In this document: one piece after another, positions 51,368 through 60,027 of the stretch
Position numbering within the stretch: the first letter of the stretch is position 1
Layout: every line of letters begins with the position of its first letter
Assembly (NCBI RefSeq): GCF_900119705.1
Contig: NZ_LT632322.1
Location: forward strand, 1,302,001-1,366,000
Source: Murdochiella vaginalis
GTDB taxonomy: Bacteria; Bacillota; Clostridia; Tissierellales; Peptoniphilaceae
Direction of reading: 5' to 3'
DNA: 64,000 nucleotides
Translations under genes and position numbers: made by a program
The notes under the pieces: generated by a model
What the model was told of the DNA's origin: nothing
The model's input: only the letters and a program-made list of their open reading frames with translations
The model's database searches: none

Positions 51368-52392
51368 CGGGCAACCTCCTCTACAGGCAAAAAAGTGCTC
51401 AGCGTGGCAAATGGATCCTGCTGTTGATAAGACTCGATTTCTTTTTCGGGAAGGCGCGGGATGACAAAGGCCCGTCCGCTCTCTTCGCTGTCACAGCGTT
51501 CCAAAAATGCATCGCGGCCTTCTTTCCATGTATAGGGAATGAGATCTAGAAAGGCACGCAGCCGATCTTCTTCTTTTCCATTCGAAAAGAGCAGAAGGCG
51601 ATCCGTCACCGAAAAAAAAGAGGAAAATTGCCATAGCCAGCCGGGCGGACAATCCAGGAACACACAGGAATGACGTTTTTTCACTGCATGAAAAAGAGCC
51701 ATCCATTCTTCTTTGGTAATATCGAAAAAATCCGCCGCGTGGTGCGGTGGTAACAGCGTTGCGACCCCATTTTGTTCCACGGTACAAGCTGCCAATCGCA
51801 AATCGACATCCGCTGCGGGCATGCGCATGGCTAACACCACGTCCGCAATCGTATAGGACGACGTCGCAATTTGTTTCGTCGACAGAGAAAACTTTTCCGA
51901 TGTGCTAAACGGCTTCAATTCATAATAAAATACATGCTGATCGGAAAAAAGACGCTGATAGGCCATTGCCAGCGCTCGCGTAACGGTAGTGACCCCTATT
52001 CCGCCACATAATGCAGTGCAGAAGATCAGTTGCCCGCCAAGATCTTTCGGGTTTTCGGTGCTCCGTTTGCAGGAAAGAAGGTGAAACAGGTCTCTACGCG
52101 TTCGAGATACCGGCTGATATTTAGCCGGGCCATGTTCATCGGATTGGTCGCGCCAATAAAATAGATCGGTCTGTGGTGCAATCCGCTCAATTTGCTTTTT
52201 AGCGTTCTTGTCGAGAGCATTTTTATCCGCCAATAGCGCATCGTAGCGTCGATCGCGATGCGCCTCCAAAAAGGATTCCAGACTCGTCATCCATTCGATT
52301 TCGACACCTTCTTTTGGGGCGGCATTCCATTGTGCTAAAAAACGATCGCGATACCGGATATCCGGATCGAGTACAGCAATTCTCCATTTCAT
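51352..52392 (-). CDS. TadZ/CpaE-like protein with altered Walker A
   Basis: A 346-residue protein of the MinD/ParA-like TadZ group. The N-terminal 110 residues look like a pseudo-receiver domain (AVLDPDIRYRDRFLAQW). The ATPase-like domain follows with the loop ALCGGIGVTTVTRALAMAYQ at 127-146. Here both the MinD signature lysine and the P-loop lysine are gone (C129 and V134). The later FLDCPPGWLW keeps the Walker B-type D (about 246). TadZ proteins place Tad/Flp pili at the pole and several have such non-canonical loops, though none of the other pilus genes is here. It overlaps the FHA gene and is headed by an SD-containing inverted repeat. Confidence 0.7.
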   Translation of the reverse strand: MKWRIAVLDPDIRYRDRFLAQWNAAPKEGVEIEWMTSLESFLEAHRDRRYDALLADKNALDKNAKKQIERIAPQTDLFYWRDQSDEHGPAKYQPVSRTRRDLFHLLSCKRSTENPKDLGGQLIFCTALCGGIGVTTVTRALAMAYQRLFSDQHVFYYELKPFSTSEKFSLSTKQIATSSYTIADVVLAMRMPAADVDLRLAACTVEQNGVATLLPPHHAADFFDITKEEWMALFHAVKKRHSCVFLDCPPGWLWQFSSFFSVTDRLLLFSNGKEEDRLRAFLDLIPYTWKEGRDAFLERCDSEESGRAFVIPRLPEKEIESYQQQDPFATLSTFLPVEEVARWIHA

Positions 52393-52433
52393 GACATATC
52401 CTCCGTTTCTCCTATCGTACCGGAGAATATGTC
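52393..52433 (-). promoter_or_regulatory. Inverted repeat covering the TadZ-like gene ribosome site
   Basis: On the minus strand GACATATTCTCCG (52421-52433) can pair with CGGAGGATATGTC (52393-52405) over 13 positions, one of them G-U. The 15-base loop contains TACGAT. The 3' arm contains the Shine-Dalgarno GGAGG and ends at the ATG. Confidence 0.65.
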
Positions 52434-52554
52434 CCGCCCGCGTCCCGGAATTAAGGCAATTTTGTCACACGTAAGCGGTTCGTTTGCCCTCATAGACAAC
52501 GAACGGCACGTGGCGCAAGGGTTGCGCAAAAACCAAAAGAATGAAGCTTTCTTT

Positions 52555-54858
52555 TTAGCGGTCCTGCTTTTTACGGAGATACGCATCTATGCCACGAGCT
52601 GCTTTTCTACCCGCACCCATGGCTAAAATCACCGTTGCCGAGCCGGTCACCGCATCACCGCCGGCAAAAACACCTTCTATCGAGGTTTCACCGGTTTCTT
52701 CGTTGATGACTATGCCCTTCTTGGCGTTGAGTGAAAGCTCTTCCAGTCCTTTTGCCGCTCGAGGGTTTGCATTGGTTCCAAGTGCCATGATAACAGCATC
52801 ACAAGCGACATCAAATTCCGAACCGGGGATTTCCGCCGGACGACGTCGCCCGGAAGCATCCGGTTCGCCCAATTCCATTCGAATACAGCGCACGCCGGAA
52901 ACCCATCCTTCTTCGTCCCCGAGAATCTCCACCGGATTGCACAGAAAATCGAATTTCACACCTTCCTCGCGTGCATGTTCAATTTCTTCGCGCCGCGCAG
53001 GAAGCTCCTTCTCGCTTCGCCGATACACCAACCGGCTTTCCGCGCCCAGACGCAAGGCCGTACGACAAGCGTCCATGGCGACATTTCCCCCGCCTACCGT
53101 AACCACGCGAGAGAGAGGCTGCATTTTCGTATCATATCGCGGATCAAAAGCATGCATTAAATTGTTTCGCGTCAGATATTCATTCGCCGACATCACACCA
53201 TTTAAAGACTCACCCGGTATTCCCATGAAGCGTGGTAGTCCTGCTCCCGTGGCAATAAAGACGGCATCAAAGCCTTCCTCTTCCATGAGATGCGTTATAG
53301 TGACGCTCTGCCCGACGAACACATCGGTTTCTATAGTCACACCAAGGCGACGCACATTATCCACCTCATGAGCGACCACTTCCTTTTTCGGTAAACGAAA
53401 TTCCGGAATCCCGTATTGCAAAACACCGCCCGCTTCATGTAACGATTCAAAAATGGTCACGGTGTAGCTCATTTTAGCCAAATCGCCGGCACAGGCGAGC
53501 CCCGCCGGCCCGGAACCGATCACGGCAATGTGCTGCTCCTTCGCTTCGCTTACCGGCTTGGCGGGACGCACGCCGTTTTCCCTTGCCCAGTCCGCGACGT
53601 AGCGCTCCAATTTACCGATGGCCACCGGTTCTCCCTTTATGCCCCGAATGCAGGCTCCCTCACATTGTTCTTCCTGCGGACAAACGCGTCCGCAAACGGC
53701 AGGAAGCGAGGAAGCCTCACTCAATATAGAAAAGGCCCGTTCAAGCGCATTGGTCTTAATTTCACGAATAAAATCGGGGATCGCAATCGCAACGGGACAG
53801 GCTTTTACGCAACGCGGATTGGCACATTCCAAGCAGCGTGAGGCTTCCAGAGCGGCGCCGCGAGCATCATAGCCAAAGCAAACTTCTTGAAAGTTACCAG
53901 CGCGTTCTTTGGGATCCTGTTCGGCGACCGGAACGCGCTTAAGGATATCGAAATACGCGGTTTCGCCATTACGAACCGTGGCTGCCGGCATTTTTTTCTG
54001 CGGATTTGCTTCCTCCTGCAATAGCGCGCTCCGGCCGGCTTTTGTACGTACCATTTTTTGCCGACGAATCGCTTCCTCAAAGTCGATATCGCGCGCATCA
54101 AATTCCGGTCCATCCACACATGCGAAACGCACGTCCTTGCCCACATGAACCCGACAGGCCCCGCACATACCCGTTCCATCCACCATGATGGGATTCATGG
54201 AGACGATGGTCGGCAAATTCAGGCGATCCAGTGCCGTAAGCTGTGCAACAAATTTCATCATGATCATGGGACCGATACATACGCATTGATCGTATGTGCG
54301 ATGCTCCTTTTTGATCAAGTCTTCCAGGCACGTCGTCACGAGCCCGTGACGGCCGTAGGAGCCGTCATCCGTCGTGATAAAAACATGGTCCGCCACAGCC
54401 TGCATCCGTTCTTCCCAGAAGATAAGCGATTTTGTACGTGCGCCAATCAGCACGTCCACCGCCACGCCATGCTCATGAAGCCATTTCACCTGCGGATAAA
54501 CAGGCGCGGTGCCCAAACCGCCGGCAACAAAGATATAGCGACGTTTTTTAACTGATGCAAGCGGCTCCTCGACAAATGCGGAAGGATGACCGAGAGGCCC
54601 CAAAATATCCCTGGCTCCGCCGCCCACTTCGAGCGCGGCAATCTTTCTTGTTGAGGTGCCGATCGTCTGCACAGCAACGGTAACCGTTCCCTCCTTGCGA
54701 TCATAATCCGCAATCGTTAGCGGAATGCGCTCCGCAACTTCATCCGCTTTGAGAATCAGAAACTGACCCGGTGCACACGATTCCGCCACACGCGGTGCAC
54801 GAAACACCAAAGAAACAATATTTTCCGCCAACCACTGCTTTTCGATCAATTCAAACAC
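52555..54858 (-). CDS. Fused NfnA/NfnB-type ferredoxin-NADP(H) oxidoreductase
   Basis: A 767-residue fusion of a ferredoxin-NADP reductase-like domain and a glutamate synthase small-subunit-like domain. The N-terminal domain (about 1-270) has FAD/NAD features (GQFLILKADEVAERIPLTI, AGGLGTAPVYPQV) and a [2Fe-2S] motif with C232, C235 and C247. The second part has two Fe-S motifs, C342/C345/C350/C354 and C389/C393/C399/C403, FAD motif GSGPAGLACAGDL near 448 and NADP motif VGGGNVAMDAC. In two-subunit form this is NfnAB, which couples NADH and reduced ferredoxin to NADPH by electron bifurcation. The start is a GTG at 54858 behind AAGGAGGACATC. Alternative reading: sulfide dehydrogenase (SudAB). 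Confidence 0.88.
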   Translation of the reverse strand: MFELIEKQWLAENIVSLVFRAPRVAESCAPGQFLILKADEVAERIPLTIADYDRKEGTVTVAVQTIGTSTRKIAALEVGGGARDILGPLGHPSAFVEEPLASVKKRRYIFVAGGLGTAPVYPQVKWLHEHGVAVDVLIGARTKSLIFWEERMQAVADHVFITTDDGSYGRHGLVTTCLEDLIKKEHRTYDQCVCIGPMIMMKFVAQLTALDRLNLPTIVSMNPIMVDGTGMCGACRVHVGKDVRFACVDGPEFDARDIDFEEAIRRQKMVRTKAGRSALLQEEANPQKKMPAATVRNGETAYFDILKRVPVAEQDPKERAGNFQEVCFGYDARGAALEASRCLECANPRCVKACPVAIAIPDFIREIKTNALERAFSILSEASSLPAVCGRVCPQEEQCEGACIRGIKGEPVAIGKLERYVADWARENGVRPAKPVSEAKEQHIAVIGSGPAGLACAGDLAKMSYTVTIFESLHEAGGVLQYGIPEFRLPKKEVVAHEVDNVRRLGVTIETDVFVGQSVTITHLMEEEGFDAVFIATGAGLPRFMGIPGESLNGVMSANEYLTRNNLMHAFDPRYDTKMQPLSRVVTVGGGNVAMDACRTALRLGAESRLVYRRSEKELPARREEIEHAREEGVKFDFLCNPVEILGDEEGWVSGVRCIRMELGEPDASGRRRPAEIPGSEFDVACDAVIMALGTNANPRAAKGLEELSLNAKKGIVINEETGETSIEGVFAGGDAVTGSATVILAMGAGRKAARGIDAYLRKKQDR

Positions 54859-55006
54859 GATGTCCTCCTTAGAGAAAGGGGCTTTCTTTCTTGCACTTGT
54901 AAATAGTATACCGTAAGCTAAAAAAAAGGGCACGGCCTGATCGTTATAGGATGCAGACGGTAGCCTGTGAAAAAGTAAATTATAAAGTATAGGAGAACAC
55001 CGCGTT

Positions 55007-55999
55007 ATGACTATTATGAAGGAAAACCTCTCACCTGCTGTACAAATCATTTATTTTGCCGGTGGCTGTTTCTGGGGCATACAAGGTTATTTTCGCCAGC
55101 TTGACGGCGTTCTTTCCACCGAAGTAGGATATGCTAACGGAAAAACAGAAAATACAAGCTATTCGCAAATCAAACAAAGCGATCATGCAGAAACGGTCAA
55201 AATAGAATACGATCGCAACCGTATTTCACTGGCGGAGCTACTGGATCATTATTTGCGTTTAGTAGATCCCCTGTCGGTGAACCGGCAAGGCAATGACACG
55301 GGCCGACAATATCGAACCGGAATTTATATTCCTGCTTCTGCACCGGAGGGAACACAGGAAACGGTGCAAAAACGTCTGGATCGCTTATCCTCGAAGCTCG
55401 GTCAAAAAGTCGCCATCGAATGTGCGCCGCTTAGCCATTGGGTCAAAGCGGAAGAAGAACATCAGGACTATCTCCTAAAACATCCTCAAGGTTACTGCCA
55501 CATCGATCTTTCACTTGCCGAGATTCCCCTTGAGGATGGATTTGAGGCCTTCCAAAAGCCGAAGGATGAAACACTTCGCGCCCAACTGACAGCAATGCAA
55601 TATCATACAACCCAAGAAAAAGGAACCGATGTTCCTCACGCACATCCCTATGATCAGCTTTTTCGGCCGGGCATTTATGTAGACATTGTTTCCGGTGAAC
55701 CACTCTTCAGTTCACGCGATAAGTTTGATGCCGGATGCGGATGGCCTTCGTTCAGTAAGCCGATGCGAAACGAGCAACTCACCAAGCATCGCGATCTCTC
55801 TATTCCCGGACGCGAACGCGTCGAAGTGCAATCACGTCGTGCGGAAAGCCACCTCGGGCATGTTTTTCCCGACGGTCCGAAAGAACTCGGCGGCCTGCGC
55901 TATTGCATTGACGGTTCCGCGCTGCGCTTTATTCCGCGGGAAGAGATGGAAAAAGAAGGGTATGGCGATTGGATTGCCTACGTGGACGAAGAAAAATAA
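55007..55999 (+). CDS. msrAB: Bifunctional methionine sulfoxide reductase MsrA/MsrB
   Basis: Repairs oxidised methionine of both stereo types. The MsrA domain (about 10-170) has the nucleophile Cys21 in FAGGCFWGIQG and the substrate patch GDTGRQYRTGIY (here NDTGRQYRTGIY). The MsrB domain (about 205-325) has FDAGCGWPSFSKP with the resolving cysteine, SHLGHVFPDG, and the catalytic cysteine in RYCIDGSALRF. The zinc CxxC pairs of some MsrB proteins are absent, usual for the A-B fusion form. A single-gene plus-strand unit with a possible -10 (TATAAA) just upstream and a strong terminator behind. It may protect an anaerobe from transient oxygen. Confidence 0.95.
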   Translation: MTIMKENLSPAVQIIYFAGGCFWGIQGYFRQLDGVLSTEVGYANGKTENTSYSQIKQSDHAETVKIEYDRNRISLAELLDHYLRLVDPLSVNRQGNDTGRQYRTGIYIPASAPEGTQETVQKRLDRLSSKLGQKVAIECAPLSHWVKAEEEHQDYLLKHPQGYCHIDLSLAEIPLEDGFEAFQKPKDETLRAQLTAMQYHTTQEKGTDVPHAHPYDQLFRPGIYVDIVSGEPLFSSRDKFDAGCGWPSFSKPMRNEQLTKHRDLSIPGRERVEVQSRRAESHLGHVFPDGPKELGGLRYCIDGSALRFIPREEMEKEGYGDWIAYVDEEK

Positions 56000-56021
56000 A
56001 GGATTGCTGTTTTAAAGAAAC

Positions 56022-56048
56022 AAAAAAATCGCCAGTGGCGATTTTTTT
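56022..56048. terminator. Terminator of msrAB
   Basis: A 12-base-pair A/T-flanked stem AAAAAAATCGCC/GGCGATTTTTTT with a three-base loop, 23 bases beyond the msrAB stop. It may also serve the convergent gtrA transcript. Confidence 0.9.
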
Positions 56049-56098
56049 AATTCTTCTCGGTTATGGAACCCTATCCCTCTCAAATCGAAAAGGCCAAG

Positions 56099-56515
56099 TC
56101 AGCGAAAAACGAAAAACTTGCTGAGAAAGTAGTTTGAAACCACAACTCCCACCTGGGCCACCGTTTTAACGATCCAATCGTAGCGCAAGAGCTTGAAACC
56201 TTCAATGCCGATGTACATGATTGCCGCTTCCAAAAAAAGCGACAGCACACGACCGCCTACGAAACGCAACAACTCACCGCCCACTTCGCTCGTTCCCTTT
56301 GCCGTCGAGTCGAACACAAAACGCCGATTGGTGACAAAGGCAAAAAGCACGGCAACTACCCAAGAGATGCCTGTGGCAACGAGATAGTGCATATGAAGTC
56401 CCCGTGTGGTAAGAAAATAGACTACATAGTTCACCAAGGTGGTCAGGACGCCGAAAAACAGATAGCTGATAGGTTCCCGATAGCGCTTCCAAAGCGAATG
56501 CATATTCATTTCCAA
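56099..56515 (-). CDS. GtrA family membrane protein
   Basis: A 138-residue integral membrane protein with four helices, of the GtrA-like family. It contains the family pattern FLFFGVLTTLVNYVVYF (here YLFFGVLTTLVNYVVYFLTT), ISWVVAVLFAFVTNRRFVF, and the end NYFLSKFFVF. Members flip or move polyprenyl-linked sugars for wall or surface polysaccharide modification. Its start overlaps the end of smpB by ten bases, so it is cotranscribed downstream of rnr-smpB. No glycosyltransferase gene is adjacent, so its substrate is not clear. Confidence 0.88.
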   Translation of the reverse strand: MEMNMHSLWKRYREPISYLFFGVLTTLVNYVVYFLTTRGLHMHYLVATGISWVVAVLFAFVTNRRFVFDSTAKGTSEVGGELLRFVGGRVLSLFLEAAIMYIGIEGFKLLRYDWIVKTVAQVGVVVSNYFLSKFFVFR

Positions 56516-56967
56516 TCCCGTAAAGTACGTTCTATACGCCTTTTATCATCGGCTTCACGAAGGCTTTCTCTCTTATCGTAAAGTTTTTTACCGCGCGCAA
56601 GCGCAATGTCTATTTTGATACGACGCCCGCGTAACACCACACAGAGCGGAATAACGGTGTAACCATCCCGTTGCACAGCTTCGGCGAGTTGGCGTATCTC
56701 CTTTTTATGCAGCAGCAAACGACGATCGCGAACCGGATCCATATTATAGCGATTCCCCTGCTCATAGGGACTGATATGCAATCCTATAAGCCAAGCCTCG
56801 CCGTCATGAATATCCACATAGGATTGTTGGATGGCAACTTTACCCTGTCGCACGCTTTTCACTTCGGTGCCCTTGAGTGCGATGCCGGCTTCCCAAACTT
56901 TTTCAATAAAATAGTCGTGTCTGGCGCGCTTATTGTTCGCCAACACCTTGTTGTCTTCCTTGTTCAT
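56506..56967 (-). CDS. smpB: SsrA-binding protein SmpB
   Basis: Binds tmRNA and brings it to stalled ribosomes. The 153-residue protein has the conserved NKRARHDYFIEKVWEAGIAL and KGTEVKSVRQGKVAIQQSYV, and the family ending KIDIALARGKKLYDKRESLR followed by EADDKRR, whose C-terminal tail reaches the empty mRNA channel. Its RNA partner is the ssrA gene at 8.4-8.7 kb in this window. It follows rnr by 22 bases, the usual order secG-rnr-smpB. Confidence 0.96.
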   Translation of the reverse strand: MNKEDNKVLANNKRARHDYFIEKVWEAGIALKGTEVKSVRQGKVAIQQSYVDIHDGEAWLIGLHISPYEQGNRYNMDPVRDRRLLLHKKEIRQLAEAVQRDGYTVIPLCVVLRGRRIKIDIALARGKKLYDKRESLREADDKRRIERTLRDWK

Positions 56968-56989
56968 CTTTCTTCCTATCTATTGCGCA

Positions 56990-59521
56990 TCAGCCCCTTC
57001 GTCCGGTTCGACCGGAAAGCGAACGACGACGGCGGCGTAAGCCTTCCTTTCTGGGCCGGTTGGCTCGTGACGTTTTCGCCCCTTTAAAATTTTTGGGGCG
57101 TTCATCATTGCGGCGCCGAAAGGAATGGCTGGGACGAGCTCCGCGAAGATTGGTCGTGCATTCACCCGCACTTGGTTTGTTGCGCCGGCCATCTTCCTGT
57201 ACAAAATCGGGAAGATGAAAATCAATTTCCCTGAGCAACGGATTCGCGGCCGCAACAAGCACCCTCACTTCGTCGCCATAACGTAATTCGCGGTGATTAT
57301 TCTCCCCGCGTACAACCATGCGCTCTTCATCATAGGAGTAATAATCATCGGTCATATCTCGAAAATGCGCGAGTCCCTCTACGGTATTTGGCAAGCGAAC
57401 AAACACACCGAAATTGGTTAGGGACGTGATCTGCCCCACAAACTCTTCTCCAATGAAGCGTTGCATGTACTCCGCACACTTCATCTCGACAACATCGCGT
57501 TCGGCTTCTTCCGCTTTCTGCTCTGTAAGCGAAATGTGTTCACAGCGCACAAAAAGATCTTTCTTAACCGCCTCATCCGTTTTGGGCGTACCGGCAAGCA
57601 AAGCCTTCAGCAGGCGATGTGCCATCAAATCGGAATAACGCCGAATGGGCGATGTGAAATGGGAATAATGCTCCTCAGCAAGGCCATAATGCATGGTCGG
57701 CTTCGGGCTATAGACGGCCTTTGACATGCTCTGTAAAACAAGCATGTTCAGAATCCCTTCCTCTTTTTTCCCTTTGGCCTGCTCGAGAATTGCGCGAATG
57801 CGTGACGGTTCCGGTTCCGCCTCGATGGGCTCATAATGAAAAGCCATGAGAGCCGTATTCAATCGCTCAATGTCTTCCTCCTTGGGTTCTGCATGAACTC
57901 GGTAAATAAACGGCAATTTTTTATGGAAAAATGTCGTACCCACGATGACATTGTTAAGAATCATAAATTCTTCAATGATGCGGTTCGCAATACGGCGATC
58001 CGCCAGTCGTACATCAACCGCCAAGCCATCGTCATCTAATATCACATCGGTTTCTGGAAAATCGAAGTCAAGAGTGCCACGCTCAACGCGCTTTTTTGCT
58101 AAAAGGGCATAAAGCGTTGCCATGGTATCCAGATGCGTAAACAGAGCTTCCTCTTCCGTAAAGCGCGTGCCTTTTTCCAGATAATCGGAAACATCCTTGT
58201 AGATCAGGCGATGATCGGAACAGATCACACTGGGATAAAATTGGTGATCGACGACATTTCCCTCTTCATCTAAGGTCATCTGCGTGGTCATGGCCAAACG
58301 TTCCACACCGGGATTGAGCGAGCATAAGCCGTTGGAAAGTTTTTCCGGCAACATGGGGATCACGCGATCCAGCAAATACACGGAATTGCCGCGCTCATAT
58401 GCATCGCGATCGATGGCGGAGCCCGGTTTAACATAGTGTGAAACATCCGCGATATGTACATAGAGAATATAGTATTTCCCGCGTTTCTCCAGGGAAATCG
58501 CATCATCAAAGTCCTTCGCATCCGCCCCATCAATCGTTACGGTAAAAATATTTCGCAAATCCCGACGGCCGCGAAACTCCCGTTTATCCACTTCTTCTGG
58601 CAATGCTTCCGCTTCTTCCTTTGTCTCCTGCGAAAACACGTAGGGCAACTCGAATTGGCGGGCTACTGCGGTGATATCCACGCCCTTCGCATCAGCAGGC
58701 CCCAGGTTCTCGATGATGCGACCGGCCGGGTTCCCTCCGTTCTTCTCCACGTCAAGCAGACGCAAGATCACCTTGTCGCCATCTTGTGCACCCATCGCGT
58801 CCGCATCGGATACCGGAATGTCTGAAAAAAAGTTTTTCTTATCCGGAAGCACATAGCCTAAGCCGCTTCGTTTTTCATACAGGCCGACAATGGGATCCGT
58901 ATTGCGCGTTAAGATGGAAACGACTCGGCCATTGGAGTTTCGTCCGGTGGCGGGATCCGCTTTTTCAAGAATCTTAATCCGCACGCGGTCACCATGAATG
59001 GCCCCATTCAGATCATCCGGAGAAATAAATACATCCGGTTGGCCCTCCACTTGAGAGACGAAAAAGGCAAATCCTTTCGCGTTGCCGGTGAGCTTTCCGA
59101 TGAGCGGATTTTGTTGTTCGTCAGAAGAAGATTTCGATTTTGCTGCTGCAACCGGTTTTACGTCGTGCTGTTGTTCGGGTTCTGCAATTTTCTGCGCTTC
59201 CACATGTTCCGGTGCTGTTTGCACTGGATCCGGCATAAAGGATTCTTTCATCCCTTCCGTCTCTGTTGAAGCAGCGCCTTTTCGTTGCGTTCTTGTTTTT
59301 TGACGAGTGGAGTCTGTTTTATCGACGGGGATCGCGTACGCCTTGATTTTACCGCGCTTGCTCATGCGAATGACTTCTTCTTCCAGCATGGCATCAATGG
59401 TGTTGTAAAATGCAATGCGTGCCTCGCCTTCCAAACCGAAACGGTCGGCAAGCTCTTTTGTACGCAACGGTTCATATTGCGCACCGGAAAAATACGATAA
59501 TAAAAATTCTCTTAATTCCAT
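56990..59521 (-). CDS. rnr: Ribonuclease R
   Basis: Processive 3'-5' exoribonuclease that degrades structured RNA, including trans-translation mRNAs. The ATG at 59521 follows GCGGAGGAGAAACCGTT and gives 843 residues. N-terminal winged helix (about 1-65), then an acidic/polar linker (70-150), cold-shock domains, and the RNB catalytic domain with the acidic motif DGADAKDFDDAISLE and the DIADVSHYVKPGS-like segment (HIADVSHYVKPGSAIDRDAY). An S1 domain (FVGQITSLTNFGVFVRLPNT) comes near the end. The C-terminus is Arg/Lys/Gly-rich (RRRRSLSGRTGRRG). Second gene of secG-rnr-smpB, separated from secG by a terminator. Confidence 0.95.
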   Translation of the reverse strand: MELREFLLSYFSGAQYEPLRTKELADRFGLEGEARIAFYNTIDAMLEEEVIRMSKRGKIKAYAIPVDKTDSTRQKTRTQRKGAASTETEGMKESFMPDPVQTAPEHVEAQKIAEPEQQHDVKPVAAAKSKSSSDEQQNPLIGKLTGNAKGFAFFVSQVEGQPDVFISPDDLNGAIHGDRVRIKILEKADPATGRNSNGRVVSILTRNTDPIVGLYEKRSGLGYVLPDKKNFFSDIPVSDADAMGAQDGDKVILRLLDVEKNGGNPAGRIIENLGPADAKGVDITAVARQFELPYVFSQETKEEAEALPEEVDKREFRGRRDLRNIFTVTIDGADAKDFDDAISLEKRGKYYILYVHIADVSHYVKPGSAIDRDAYERGNSVYLLDRVIPMLPEKLSNGLCSLNPGVERLAMTTQMTLDEEGNVVDHQFYPSVICSDHRLIYKDVSDYLEKGTRFTEEEALFTHLDTMATLYALLAKKRVERGTLDFDFPETDVILDDDGLAVDVRLADRRIANRIIEEFMILNNVIVGTTFFHKKLPFIYRVHAEPKEEDIERLNTALMAFHYEPIEAEPEPSRIRAILEQAKGKKEEGILNMLVLQSMSKAVYSPKPTMHYGLAEEHYSHFTSPIRRYSDLMAHRLLKALLAGTPKTDEAVKKDLFVRCEHISLTEQKAEEAERDVVEMKCAEYMQRFIGEEFVGQITSLTNFGVFVRLPNTVEGLAHFRDMTDDYYSYDEERMVVRGENNHRELRYGDEVRVLVAAANPLLREIDFHLPDFVQEDGRRNKPSAGECTTNLRGARPSHSFRRRNDERPKNFKGAKTSRANRPRKEGLRRRRRSLSGRTGRRG

Positions 59522-59685
59522 AACGGTTTCTCCTCCGCATCCCTTTTTGTCCCGTTTTCTTTTACTTGTGTACCCACTTTGCAGCTTCCGCCGAGCCAAT
59601 CGTTAGGCAAGCCAAGGCTTTCTCCATAGATGTAGAAGCATCGGAAAACAAGGCAATATTCGGATTAATTGTGAACAGAACATAA

Positions 59686-59711
59686 AAAGCCGACGTGAAC
59701 ACGTCGGCTTT
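59686..59711 (-). terminator. Terminator between secG and rnr
   Basis: A 12-base-pair stem AAAGCCGACGTG/CACGTCGGCTTT with a two-base loop, followed on the minus strand by TTATG. It lies 13 bases after the secG stop; rnr is then expected to have its own promoter within 59522-59685. Confidence 0.75.
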
Positions 59712-59723
59712 CTTTCCTCCCGA

Positions 59724-59945
59724 TTAAAGAGCAAGCAAGGCAATCAGGCTTAGAACAAACACCACACCGGAAAATATGGTCATTTTGTTCAGCAATGCGT
59801 CTTTCGGACGATGCACCGAAGTGCCGTAAATGTTCGATTCCTGGCCGAACAGCGAGCCGGCATTGGTTTTCGGTTCCATCATCAGCGTCGCTGCAATAAT
59901 GACAACGCTGGCAATTACGAGCAGAATAATGATAGCAGTTTTCAA
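59724..59945 (-). CDS. secG: Preprotein translocase subunit SecG
   Basis: Small membrane subunit that assists SecYE and SecA in protein export. 73 residues with two helices (about 3-20 and 52-72) and the conserved loop EPKTNAGSLFGQESNIYGTS, which matches the SecG pattern of a Gly-rich segment followed by an LLxxxT-like second helix. Position upstream of rnr is typical. The ATG follows AAGGGGTGACTTG. Confidence 0.9.
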   Translation of the reverse strand: MKTAIIILLVIASVVIIAATLMMEPKTNAGSLFGQESNIYGTSVHRPKDALLNKMTIFSGVVFVLSLIALLAL

Positions 59946-60027
59946 TCAAGTCACCCCTTATTTTTCCATAACAATTCGTAGCACCGTCATTCTAACAAAT
60001 GTCCGGCTCGCTTTCAACGTTGACGCC

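Noticed and set aside
54859-55050. Longer N-terminus for the Nfn fusion, running into msrAB
   Set aside because: It would overlap the divergent msrAB start. The GTG at 54858 sits eight bases from AAGGAGG and starts at the domain edge.
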